In this document: positions 50,609 through 59,185 of the stretch, piece after piece | How positions within the stretch are numbered: position 1 is the stretch's first letter | Layout of the letters: the number at the start of each line of letters is the position of its first letter | Assembly (NCBI RefSeq): GCF_049310905.1 | Contig: NZ_JBMEMN010000018.1 | Coordinates: 1 to 60,549, forward strand | Reading direction: 5' to 3' | Length of the DNA: 60,549 nt | From: Gudongella sp049310905 | Lineage (GTDB): Bacteria > Bacillota > Clostridia > Tissierellales > Tissierellaceae | Notes under the pieces: generated by a model | What the model saw: only the letters and a program-made list of their open reading frames with translations | Databases searched by the model: none | What the model was told of the DNA's origin: nothing | Program-made: the position numbers and the translations under genes

Positions 50609-52372
50609 ATGTTTTTGGATAAGCTGGACAAATATAATGTTGTGGATATTATGAGTACCAATATCGTGAAAGTACACTATAAGTCCTCTAGACGAGAGGC
50701 TATAAAAAAGATGTTGGATCAAGGTGTAGAAGATACAGTTGTGTATGGCGATGAAGAAAAAATAATGGCTGTGCTTACCTTCAAGGATATTATAAAAAGC
50801 ATAGAGTTGGAAAATGACCTGGAAAAATCGGTAAATATAATTGGAACACAAGATGTAGTGGATATAGGTGCAGATGAAAAGGCAATCGAAGCAAGAAACA
50901 TCATGAGAAAAAAAAGAATTGGACGATTACCGGTAAAAAAAGAAAATGAAATTGTAGGGATAGTTAGAATAAACGATATATTGAATAAAGTATATTCTAA
51001 AATTGATAAAATGTATGAAACCTTGGAAAGTGTCCTGAATAACATCCATGAAGGTGTATGTGTCATTGACAAGGACGGGATGGTTCTATTATGGTCAAAA
51101 CAGGCTACAAAGCTATATGGGGTAAAATCTGAAGAGATAGTGGGTAATAAGTTGGAGGACTTTTTTCCCACTGCTTTGCTGCTGACAGCACTGGAGGAAA
51201 AACAACCAATAGAAAATGTCTATCACAGTCCTAGAAAGGGTAGTTATGTCATTATAAGTGCCGTGCCAATATTTGTTGATGATGAGCTTGTGGGTGCCGT
51301 ATCTACGGATAGAGATATTACGGAGACTGCCAATCTTTCTGTTGAACTGCAATCAACAAAGGAAAAGCTTAGCTTTCTTCAGCTGGAAGTCAACAAGATA
51401 AATGAGGGCCAGCATTCGTTTCATAAGGTCATTGGTAAAAGTGAAATCATAAAAAAGAGAATTGATAAAGCCAAAAAAGTAGCTCTAACAAATAGCAGTG
51501 TCCTAATAGGAGGAGAAAGTGGAACTGGGAAAGAGGTTTTTGCAAGAGCCATTCATCAGGCGAGTGGCAGGAAGGGACCTTTTGTAGCCATAAATTGTAG
51601 TGCAATACCAGAGAGCCTTTTTGAAAGTGAAATGTTTGGTTATGAAGGGGGAGCATTTACAGGTGCCTTAAGCAAGGGAAAGATAGGAAAACTTGAATTA
51701 GCGGATAAGGGGACCTTGTTTTTGGATGAGATTGGCGATATGCCACTGTATATGCAGGCGAAATTGTTAAGGGTTATTCAAGACAGACAAGTGGTCAGGG
51801 TCGGTGGAGAAGATCCCATAGATATAGATATAAGAATAATATCTGCAACTCACAGGGATTTAAAGAAAATGGTTGCAGAGGGAACCTGCAGAGAGGATCT
51901 GTTCTATAGGTTGAATGTTGTAAACATTCAATTGCCAAGCTTGAAACACAGGAAGGAAGACATACCAATATTTATAAGAGCCTTTATGAATGAATTTTGC
52001 AAAGAAAACAATCTATCCCTTCCCAAGATTGATGCAGAGGTATTTCACATACTTATGGATTATGATTGGCCAGGAAATATCAGGGAACTAAAAAATACCG
52101 TGGAGCATCTGGTTGTGTTTTCCAAGAATGGAGAAATATCCAAAAGTAGCATACCAGAAGAAATGCTGGATAGAGTACATGATGTAGATAGTTCGATTAC
52201 CGTACAAACCTACGATTTGAAAGAAAATATCAAGAACATGGAGATTGAAACAATCAGAAAAGCCATGGAAGCCGTAGATGGAAACAAAAATCAAGCAGCT
52301 AAACTCTTAAATATTCCAAGAAGCACATTGTATCATAAAATAAAATTCTGTAATTTGGTAGAGTATTTGTAG
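50609..52372 (+). CDS. Sigma-54 dependent activator with CBS-PAS-AAA-Fis architecture
   Basis: 587 residues. Two CBS domains (about 10-115), PAS (about 125-225), a short coiled coil, then the sigma-54 AAA+ domain (about 272-500) with Walker A GESGTGKE, the sigma-54 contact loop GAFTGA, Walker B GTLFLDEIGD, and a Fis-type helix-turn-helix at the C-terminus (GNKNQAAKLLNIPRSTLYHKIK). The CBS-PAS front end resembles PrdR-like regulators of amino acid fermentation in Clostridia. CBS usually binds adenosyl ligands and PAS a small molecule. No target operon with a -24/-12 promoter lies next to it, although three matching palindromes do. Confidence 0.92.
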   Translation: MFLDKLDKYNVVDIMSTNIVKVHYKSSRREAIKKMLDQGVEDTVVYGDEEKIMAVLTFKDIIKSIELENDLEKSVNIIGTQDVVDIGADEKAIEARNIMRKKRIGRLPVKKENEIVGIVRINDILNKVYSKIDKMYETLESVLNNIHEGVCVIDKDGMVLLWSKQATKLYGVKSEEIVGNKLEDFFPTALLLTALEEKQPIENVYHSPRKGSYVIISAVPIFVDDELVGAVSTDRDITETANLSVELQSTKEKLSFLQLEVNKINEGQHSFHKVIGKSEIIKKRIDKAKKVALTNSSVLIGGESGTGKEVFARAIHQASGRKGPFVAINCSAIPESLFESEMFGYEGGAFTGALSKGKIGKLELADKGTLFLDEIGDMPLYMQAKLLRVIQDRQVVRVGGEDPIDIDIRIISATHRDLKKMVAEGTCREDLFYRLNVVNIQLPSLKHRKEDIPIFIRAFMNEFCKENNLSLPKIDAEVFHILMDYDWPGNIRELKNTVEHLVVFSKNGEISKSSIPEEMLDRVHDVDSSITVQTYDLKENIKNMEIETIRKAMEAVDGNKNQAAKLLNIPRSTLYHKIKFCNLVEYL

Positions 52373-52415
52373 TAAGTATCCAAATTTTGTCCATAAAAAA
52401 ACGAAATCATTATAG

Positions 52416-52461
52416 GGTGTCAGCACATTGACAGGTGTCAGTGTGCTGACACCTTTTTTTT
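52416..52461 (+). terminator. Rho-independent terminator
   Basis: GGTGTCAGCACA (52416-52427) pairs with TGTGCTGACACC (52442-52453), then eight T. The arms also contain palindromes counted as possible activator sites. Confidence 0.88.
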
Positions 52462-52587
52462 ATTATCCATTATGGCCAATCTGGATGGCTATATTTGGAT
52501 AAACTTGATAAGGACATTTAGTTTAAGCCATGCTTTAGATCTATTGTTTAACAGATATATATTTCATAAAGTGTCAATAGACTGACA
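52418..52587. promoter_or_regulatory. Three TGTCA-N6-TGACA palindromes, candidate activator sites
   Basis: Sites at 52418-52433, 52436-52451 and 52572-52587 each match TGTCA-N6-TGACA. Such dyads with 16-bp length fit the upstream activating sequences of Fis-type sigma-54 activators. The first two also form terminator arms. No -24/-12 promoter was found in the following 500 bp, nor a gene on the plus strand apart from a 42-codon ORF. The stretch 52462-52736 shows nothing else recognisable. Confidence 0.45.
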
Positions 52588-52736
52588 TATATAGTTAAAA
52601 TAATATCTTAACAAGCAAAGACAATTCATCAAATGGAAAAAAAACAAAAAAGAAGCAATAAGACAATGCGGGGGAATATTCGTATAAGTTATTTGATTAT
52701 TTCTATAACTGTATTATACAAGGAGGATGATATGAA

Positions 52737-52865
52737 ATGAAGGAAGTGTATTTCCGGGTTACTGTCACTTTGTATTATAATAATATCGAATTGATAAAAT
52801 TGTTATTACTGAGTTATCTCAATGCAGCTCATTTTATTAAACAAATTAATATGTGCTATAATTAG
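52737..52865 (+). CDS. 42-residue ORF, possibly a remnant of a lost gene
   Basis: ATG (52737) lies 9 nt after a good AAGGAGG. The frame runs for 42 codons (MKEVYFRVTVTLYYNN...) and ends at TAG. No similarity recognised. Its site in the place where an operon controlled by the upstream activator might be expected suggests a deletion remnant. It may also be chance. Confidence 0.3.
   Translation: MKEVYFRVTVTLYYNNIELIKLLLLSYLNAAHFIKQINMCYN
52854..52862 (+). promoter_or_regulatory. Extended -10 promoter-like sequence
   Basis: TGCTATAAT on the plus strand. Transcription would start near 52869 and reach the terminator ending at 52967, with no reading frame between: a possible small RNA of about 100 nt. 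Confidence 0.4.
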
Positions 52866-52916
52866 AATTCAAGTCCGGCGTGACAGTGGATGTGAAAGCA
52901 TAGTATAAAAAATGAA

Positions 52917-52967
52917 CAAGGCACTCTACGCGATTGTGAATGTAGGGTGCCTTGCCTGTTTTTTTTG
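52917..52967. terminator. Bidirectional terminator
   Basis: CAAGGCACTCTAC (52917-52929) pairs with GTAGGGTGCCTTG (52942-52954), with one mismatch. A T-run of eight follows on the right and an A-run lies on the left. On the minus strand it would end the PAS-GAF-HD-GYP transcript. Confidence 0.8.
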
Positions 52968-53090
52968 ACTTACAGGTAGATCGGAATTTGTCTAAAATAG
53001 CTTGAACGAGTTCATAAGTTTACAAGTTTGCATTTTTCTTGATTTCCATTTAACATTTTTTCCTTAAATACAGTCAACTTAACGAAATGT

Positions 53091-56000
53091 TTATCCTTCA
53101 AAGGTTTTCATTATCTTAATAAACATATCAACAACTCTTGAATCAAAATGAGTGCCACTTAGCTCACTGATGTGATCAAGTGCCTTTTCTTTTGACCAGG
53201 CTTCACGATAAGGACGGTCACTGGTCAAAGCATCGTATACATCAACAACAGCAAAGATACGTGCTGCCAGAGGAATTTGTTCCCCTTTAAGTCCGCGAGG
53301 ATAGCCGCTGCCGTCCCATTTTTCGTGGTGACAGTACGGTATATCCAATGCCGGTTGTAAGTAATTGATCGGTGAAAGCATCTCAAAGGCATAAACCGGG
53401 TGTTTGCGCATAATCTCCCATTCTTCATCCGTCAATTTACCGGGTTTGAGCAGAATGCTGTCTGGAATACCCATTTTGCCGATATCATGCAGAAGAGACC
53501 CACGATGCACATGGGCTAGATGTTCTTCTTCTATTCCCATTTTCTTCGCGATACGCATGGTTAACTCGGTAACCCGCTTGCTGTGATCCTGAGTTTCCTC
53601 ATCTTTTAGGTCAAGAGCGTGAGCCCAGCCTTCTATAGTCGCATCGTATGCTCGGAGCAAGTTTGTGTTGGAACGCTCCAATTTTGAAAATAATTCAGCA
53701 TTATCAATAGCAATGGCTGCTTGGCCAGCGAGAGTCTCCAAAAATGCCAACCATTCTCCATTGGAAGCAATCCGTTCTCGATGGAAGACCTCCAGCACAC
53801 CCAGGACAGTTCCCTTGGCGATAAGGGGCACGGCATAGTATGCAACGAAACCCTCCTCTGTTAGTAAGGAGATATGATTAAAATCATGTTCATGTTCGCG
53901 CAGGTCGTGGATATGAACAGATTTACGATTTATAGCCATAGCACCAACGTACCCTTCGCCTAATGGGATGTTGATCCCCTCAATTCCTCTACTTCGAAAA
54001 CCGCGCCAGTGCTCATAATTCAGGGCGCCGGTGTGTGGATTGAGGCGCAAAATGGCTGCAGCGTCAGTTCCGAGCATCTTTGTGACTTCATCCAGAACGA
54101 CTTGAAAGGTGACTCGCAAATCCAGACTGCCGGTTATGGCTAAGTCAATGTTGCGCAAGGCTTGTACCTGATTCAGGCGGTTTTTTGCTTCTCCAAACAA
54201 CCGAGCGTTAGTAATAGCCGAAGCCGCCTGATCAGCAATTCCTGAGAGTAAGGTGATGGAGTCTTCAAATAGATTTACCTTATTCTCATCTCCAACAATA
54301 AGTAATCCCAAAGTCGAGCCGTTTCGTTTGATGAGTGAGTGGGCTACGCAATAAATGCCGTGGCTCAACAGTGTCTGCACATATGGCAGTTTGGATACAG
54401 CAGGTGCATTTTGTACCATACTGTATCCCTGCTTGTTAAGTAGTAATTCAACATCATCCCAACTGAGGGGCCCAAACGCCCGAGTCACTTCCTCAGGCAG
54501 ACCTTCCGAAGCTGCTAGATTAAAAACACGTTCATTGCTATCATATCTTAGATATGCAGACATACTCATTCCAAGGGCTTTACAGGCTTCGTAACAAACT
54601 ATCTTCTTCACCCTAGCTGGCTCCAATTCAGCATTGAGGTGAGACGCTATCTCTAGCAGGGCTTCGGTTCGCTGAGCATGGTGGTGTGCTTCAATTTCGG
54701 CTTGTTTCCGTTCGGTAATGTCCATGATAGTTCCAATAATCTTTACAGCTTTCCCTTGATCATCCGTCCTTATCGCTCCGATGTCACTTACCCAGCGTTC
54801 AACACCATCGTTTTGACGAATAATCCTGCACTCCTGACGGTAATTGACATGTTCTTCCATCGATTTTTGGTGAGCGGATAAAGCAGCTTCCCGATCGTCC
54901 GGATGGATAAGAGATGGCCACACTTCAAGCGGATGCAAATCATTTTGTTCCAATCCCAGTATTTCATCTAAAACAGTTGAACTTTGACAGGTATCTCCAA
55001 TTAAATCTACAACATAGTTGCCCAATCCTGCAACTCTTTGAGTCTCTTCTAGTAACTTGACACTTTCAGCAATGGTTTTCTCAAATTGTTTATGTTTAGT
55101 AATATCACGGCCAACGGCCTGAAATTCAATGATAACATTGTCTGTGTTAAAGATGGCATTATCTGTCCACTCTTGCCAGATTTCTGACCCATCATCACTA
55201 ATAATCTTCTGTATATAGGTTTTAGTGGGCAAATTAATACTCAGTGAATCCAGATGCTCTTTAATACTCTTGTAATCTGATTCAGAGATTAATTCAATAA
55301 ACTTCTTACCGACTAATTCTTTTTCTGAAAATCCAAATTGTTTACAATAGGCTTTATTAACGAAAGTTAGGGTAGTATCCGGTAGAAATCGGCAAATCAT
55401 CTCCTCCTGAGTCTCCATAACAGATAGCAAATATTGATCCTTTTGCTGAATCTCATGAAATAACTTGCCTAATTTTCCCTCATAGTTCGTTACATCACGT
55501 GCTACAAAGTAGATCAGTTTCCGTTCAGCATCAGGAGAGGAATTCCAGGAAATCCATTTATACGAACCGTCTTTGCATAAATACCGGTTATTAAAGGCAT
55601 AGACTTTTTCACCCTTTATTAATTGATCGGCCATCCTGATGGTTGGTTCTCTATCATCGGGATGCACAAAATCAAGGTATGGCTTGTTCAAAAGCTCTTC
55701 TCTGTTCCACCCCAAACTTTGTTCCCAGGCATTGTTGATCTCCACAAGATAGCCTTCCATATTGGCGATGCCCACCAAATCAATGGAAAGGCTAAAAAAG
55801 TTATTTTGCTTTTCTTCCAGAATTTTCCTGTCGGTAATGTCGCGGCTACTTATAACCGCACCTACAACCTCTCCCTCATGATCCAATAAAACCTTCCCGG
55901 CTGACTCCAGCCAGATATAATGACCTTGTGCATGTTGAAAACGGTATTCCTGAAAGTCTCTGCCTTTTGTATCAATACCTTTCTGAAACAAAGCCAATAT

Positions 56001-56189
56001 TCTTGACCGATCATCTGGATGAATGTAGTCAAAAGCACTTTTTCCTATTAGTGAATTTTGACTATATCCCAGTACTGTGCTGCATGAAGAGCTGATATAC
56101 TGGAAAAATCCTTTTTCATCCGTTTGACTGATTATATCTTTAATCTCATCCATAATCAGTTTTAAATCAAAGTCTTTATTACTACCCAT
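53091..56189 (-). CDS. Multi-PAS, double-GAF HD-GYP protein (c-di-GMP phosphodiesterase)
   Basis: 1032 residues, no membrane segment. Four PAS domains with PAC tails (about 10-122, 128-235, 255-368, 385-500; each with an IHPDDR/VHPDDR-like or SESDYKSI motif and ending in RDIT or MDIT), two GAF domains (about 510-665 and 685-835), then HD-GYP (about 850-1030). The catalytic motifs HDIGK and HHEKWDGSGYPRG are intact, so it should hydrolyse c-di-GMP to pGpG or GMP. It senses cytosolic signals. Its codons are richer in G and C than the neighbouring genes and it lies beside a gene-poor stretch, so it may have been acquired. GGGGAGG precedes the ATG. Confidence 0.92.
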   Translation of the reverse strand: MGSNKDFDLKLIMDEIKDIISQTDEKGFFQYISSSCSTVLGYSQNSLIGKSAFDYIHPDDRSRILALFQKGIDTKGRDFQEYRFQHAQGHYIWLESAGKVLLDHEGEVVGAVISSRDITDRKILEEKQNNFFSLSIDLVGIANMEGYLVEINNAWEQSLGWNREELLNKPYLDFVHPDDREPTIRMADQLIKGEKVYAFNNRYLCKDGSYKWISWNSSPDAERKLIYFVARDVTNYEGKLGKLFHEIQQKDQYLLSVMETQEEMICRFLPDTTLTFVNKAYCKQFGFSEKELVGKKFIELISESDYKSIKEHLDSLSINLPTKTYIQKIISDDGSEIWQEWTDNAIFNTDNVIIEFQAVGRDITKHKQFEKTIAESVKLLEETQRVAGLGNYVVDLIGDTCQSSTVLDEILGLEQNDLHPLEVWPSLIHPDDREAALSAHQKSMEEHVNYRQECRIIRQNDGVERWVSDIGAIRTDDQGKAVKIIGTIMDITERKQAEIEAHHHAQRTEALLEIASHLNAELEPARVKKIVCYEACKALGMSMSAYLRYDSNERVFNLAASEGLPEEVTRAFGPLSWDDVELLLNKQGYSMVQNAPAVSKLPYVQTLLSHGIYCVAHSLIKRNGSTLGLLIVGDENKVNLFEDSITLLSGIADQAASAITNARLFGEAKNRLNQVQALRNIDLAITGSLDLRVTFQVVLDEVTKMLGTDAAAILRLNPHTGALNYEHWRGFRSRGIEGINIPLGEGYVGAMAINRKSVHIHDLREHEHDFNHISLLTEEGFVAYYAVPLIAKGTVLGVLEVFHRERIASNGEWLAFLETLAGQAAIAIDNAELFSKLERSNTNLLRAYDATIEGWAHALDLKDEETQDHSKRVTELTMRIAKKMGIEEEHLAHVHRGSLLHDIGKMGIPDSILLKPGKLTDEEWEIMRKHPVYAFEMLSPINYLQPALDIPYCHHEKWDGSGYPRGLKGEQIPLAARIFAVVDVYDALTSDRPYREAWSKEKALDHISELSGTHFDSRVVDMFIKIMKTFEG

Positions 56190-56275
56190 CTAATAATACC
56201 TCCCCTTACATTAAACCATATTTTTCGACCTATATAGTTCAAAGGAATCCTCCTTCTGCTTAACACCTTTTTAAT

Positions 56276-56315
56276 CTATTGCTATTGCTATTGCTATTGC
56301 TATTGCTATTGCTAT
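56276..56315 (-). repeat. Hexanucleotide microsatellite (CTATTG)n
   Basis: About 6.7 uninterrupted units of CTATTG in the upstream region of the PAS-GAF-HD-GYP gene, roughly 90-125 bp before its start. Length could vary by slippage and change promoter geometry. Confidence 0.9.
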
Positions 56316-56355
56316 CTGCTAGCGTTAAGTAAATTGCTTAAGAAAAAGTAAATGA

Positions 56356-56472
56356 TATCCAATCTGTTCTCTCCACCTCTGAAAATCCGAAAAACATCCA
56401 ATCTGTTCTCTCGTGAGAGCCTAACATCTAACCTACTCTGTCAGCAAGTACCGACATCTAATCTGCTCTGTC
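56356..56472 (-). repeat. Four short direct repeats
   Basis: Copies of CATCYAAYCTGYTCTSTC begin at about 56356, 56395, 56425 and 56455 (spacings 39, 30, 30). The intergenic region 56190-56849 holds these, the microsatellite and possibly one small ORF; no other gene is visible. Confidence 0.6.
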
Positions 56473-56697
56473 ACACTCAAGTTTGCATGCTTGGACTTAT
56501 TCCCATTAACCGATAAATTCACAACTTTTAACCTCCGGTTTATGAACAACAATAATCGCAAATCCCCTTATTCCAAGCCTTTTGCACACACTCACCCCTT
56601 TACCCTTGACATCATTACTACGCACTCCACGTGTTTTGAGATGAGGGGATAGCTATCATATTTATTGTTCCAAGCCCTTTTTTTATCAAGGGTCGTA

Positions 56698-56790
56698 TTA
56701 GGGAACATATCCAAGATTGACTGCCGTTTGAGGGAATATATCTACTAATTTTACATGAATTTTAGAAAACCCAAAGTGTAGGAAACGCAT
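56698..56790 (-). CDS. Possible 30-residue small ORF
   Basis: On the minus strand ATG (56790) lies 10 nt after AGGAGG; 30 codons to TAA. It follows the GGDEF-HD-GYP gene by 59 bp. No family recognised (begins MRFLHFGFSK). Only the ribosome binding site supports it. Confidence 0.25.
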   Translation of the reverse strand: MRFLHFGFSKIHVKLVDIFPQTAVNLGYVP

Positions 56791-56849
56791 ATAGATATCG
56801 CCTCCTATAATCATTTATACAATCAGATCGACTCTTAATATGGATTGTT

Positions 56850-59180
56850 TTAACCTTTTGTTTGTTCCACTACTTTAACAAATGCATCCACAACCATAGG
56901 ATCAAATCTTTTGCCAGCATCTTCTCTTATTTCTTCAATAGCTTCTTCTATCGAGATTTTTGAATTGCTATACGGGTTTGTTCGAAAATCACAGGATTCA
57001 GCAACAGCAATAATACGTCCTAGAAGTGATATTTCATCCTTCTTTAAACCTTTTGGGTAACCTAACCCATCCCATTGCTCGTGATGATCCAATGCACCGA
57101 CTGCAATATCCATTGTTTCGTTATAAAGATTAAGAATCCTATAACCGACAATAGTATGCTTACGCATCGTCTCATATTCTTCATCTTTTAAATTCCCCAA
57201 ATTATTTAAAATATGATCATCTAATATTATTTTACCGATGTCATGGTAGTAGCCCGCATCACGGACCCTTCGTTTTTCTTCATTCGTCAAATCAAGTGCA
57301 GCAGCTATCTTTTCACATATATCACTCACATTTTGTGAATGGATTTTTTCTCTTTCGGATCTTTCATGTAGCTCTTCTAGTATTGAACTTAATTGATCCA
57401 TATGGTTTTTATTTGTCATTGTACTTTTGCTTTCGTACATTTTTTCTTCAGCATTTTTTAACACAGCGTTTATAGAGTCTCCAATGTTAATTTTGGTCGA
57501 CTTCCCTAATGCTATGCTGGCGCTAACAGCTTTCACTTTTACTTTTCCAACTTCCTTAATAATCCGGTTCAATACAGAATCTGCATCTAATTCACTGGTA
57601 GCAGGTAAAAGGATTATAAACTCATCTCCTCCCACACGAGCAATAATATCATCTTCTCTGCAACTTCTTTTTATCGCTTCAGCAGTTTGCTTTATTAGAG
57701 CATCCCCTGTATCGTGTCCATACACATCGTTAGCCAGTTTAAGAGAATTTAGATCTCCATAAATAATACTAAAGGGAAGATTTCTTTCAACATCTAACCG
57801 TTTTATCTCTTCTTGCATGAATCCTGTGTTATATAAACCGGTCAAAGGATCATGATACCTCATATGTTCAATTTCCTTCTCTATTTCTATACGCTCAGTA
57901 ATGTTAATAGTAAAGCATGAAATTTCATATATACTACCATCTTCTTTGTAAATAGGGGCATAGAAGTTTTGCCAGGTAGGCCTAGCAAAGGTTTCATCGC
58001 CGTACTCTTCGATGGTGATAAAACTTTCTCCCGCTAATGCTCTATCAAACTCGCGTTTAGCCTTCTCAATGTCATTGTGTCTCCCGATAACTTCAAATAT
58101 GCTCATGTTATGCTTAATATCTTTCCCCCAGATATCACGCATTGTCTTTTTGTGTCCTGAGTTAAAAGCTACGTATCTGTATTTTTCATCTAACACAAAA
58201 ATCTTTATTTCAGAGGTGCTTTCTAGAATAGATGTTAGAAGATTATTAGATTCTTCTAATTGATCCTTCATTTGCTCTATTTCTAGGGTTCTATTTGTTT
58301 CTTCAGTTATGTTCTCGATATAAGCTCCTATTCCATAGATGTCATCATTAAGTCTTACCGGAAACTTTGTAGTCCTAAAAGTTTTATTTTCCCACACAAC
58401 CTTATCAACAACGATAGACTTTGATTTGACAACCTTCAAATCAGTCTCTCTTATTCTTTCTGCAAATTCTTTGCTAGAAAGTTCAAAATCATCTTTGCCA
58501 ATCACTCTAGATTCATCAGTCTGATAGAAATTCTCGAATGCTTTGTTGGCGAAAATATATTTATAGTTATTATCTTTTAGGTATATTAATTGTTCAGACG
58601 CATTCAAGAAAGAATGACGCAATTGTATGAAATTATAAAGAAGTTTTGTTTGCTTCTTTGATTTTCTGTAACTAATGAATATAACAAAAGCTGATATAGA
58701 TAGTAATATGACCATGGAGTAAAGTATTCTAAGTTGCCTTTGATCCTGTGCCTCCAGCATTTTTCTTTCCGAAATATCATAGACTAAAGAAAGAAGCATA
58801 TCTTTTTCATCTACCTTATGTGGTGAAGAATAAACTTCAACATTTCGAAGTTCACCATTTGCTAATCGGTGCACAAACTCAAATTGATTATTATGGTTAT
58901 ATACTGCATCCTGCATCTTCTTTGCAGTCTCATCCGCAGATAATCTGTTTATATCGGTTATTTTCATTGATTCTAATTGCTCCACAGTATACCTATTGAA
59001 GTCTGCTGCTGCCCTATTTGCATACTCTATTGAACCTGTTTGCGCATCAATAAGCATCATAATTGACCCATTCTCATCAAACATAGATTTAAAGTCATTT
59101 TCATTTGTGTTAGCATATACACTATTAAATCCGCTAAAAAAAATCATTGTTAAAATTAAAGTAAATAGTAGCCTCTTCAA
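56850..59180 (-). CDS. Membrane PAS-GGDEF-HD-GYP protein, dual c-di-GMP enzyme
   Basis: 776 residues. Signal peptide (about 1-23), an extracytoplasmic PAS (about 28-145), a membrane helix (about 152-173), two cytoplasmic PAS domains (about 185-295 and 305-425), then GGDEF (about 430-590) and HD-GYP (about 600-775). GGDEF is intact with an RxxD I-site (REDD) five residues before it, so it should make c-di-GMP under product inhibition. HD-GYP has YHDIGK and HHEQWDGLGYPKG; the usual Asp after the GYP loop is replaced in AVAESCDFR. It probably switches between synthesis and hydrolysis on external signals. Five bp follow the EAL gene. Confidence 0.93.
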   Translation of the reverse strand: MKRLLFTLILTMIFFSGFNSVYANTNENDFKSMFDENGSIMMLIDAQTGSIEYANRAAADFNRYTVEQLESMKITDINRLSADETAKKMQDAVYNHNNQFEFVHRLANGELRNVEVYSSPHKVDEKDMLLSLVYDISERKMLEAQDQRQLRILYSMVILLSISAFVIFISYRKSKKQTKLLYNFIQLRHSFLNASEQLIYLKDNNYKYIFANKAFENFYQTDESRVIGKDDFELSSKEFAERIRETDLKVVKSKSIVVDKVVWENKTFRTTKFPVRLNDDIYGIGAYIENITEETNRTLEIEQMKDQLEESNNLLTSILESTSEIKIFVLDEKYRYVAFNSGHKKTMRDIWGKDIKHNMSIFEVIGRHNDIEKAKREFDRALAGESFITIEEYGDETFARPTWQNFYAPIYKEDGSIYEISCFTINITERIEIEKEIEHMRYHDPLTGLYNTGFMQEEIKRLDVERNLPFSIIYGDLNSLKLANDVYGHDTGDALIKQTAEAIKRSCREDDIIARVGGDEFIILLPATSELDADSVLNRIIKEVGKVKVKAVSASIALGKSTKINIGDSINAVLKNAEEKMYESKSTMTNKNHMDQLSSILEELHERSEREKIHSQNVSDICEKIAAALDLTNEEKRRVRDAGYYHDIGKIILDDHILNNLGNLKDEEYETMRKHTIVGYRILNLYNETMDIAVGALDHHEQWDGLGYPKGLKKDEISLLGRIIAVAESCDFRTNPYSNSKISIEEAIEEIREDAGKRFDPMVVDAFVKVVEQTKG

Positions 59181-59185
59181 TTCAT

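Noticed and set aside
52470..52500. Sigma-54 -24/-12 promoter at TGGCCAATCTGGATGGC
   Set aside because: Spacing between GG and GC is 12, not 10, and the -12 element lacks the TTGC context.
52873..52910. A riboswitch aptamer before the 52917 terminator
   Set aside because: No GGCAAAC/GCAAAGC or other known aptamer core is present; only a promoter-like box and a terminator.
56356..56472. Four regularly spaced short repeats as a CRISPR array
   Set aside because: Copies are short (18 nt), degenerate and spaced 39/30/30 with about 12-21 nt between them; no cas gene or leader is present.
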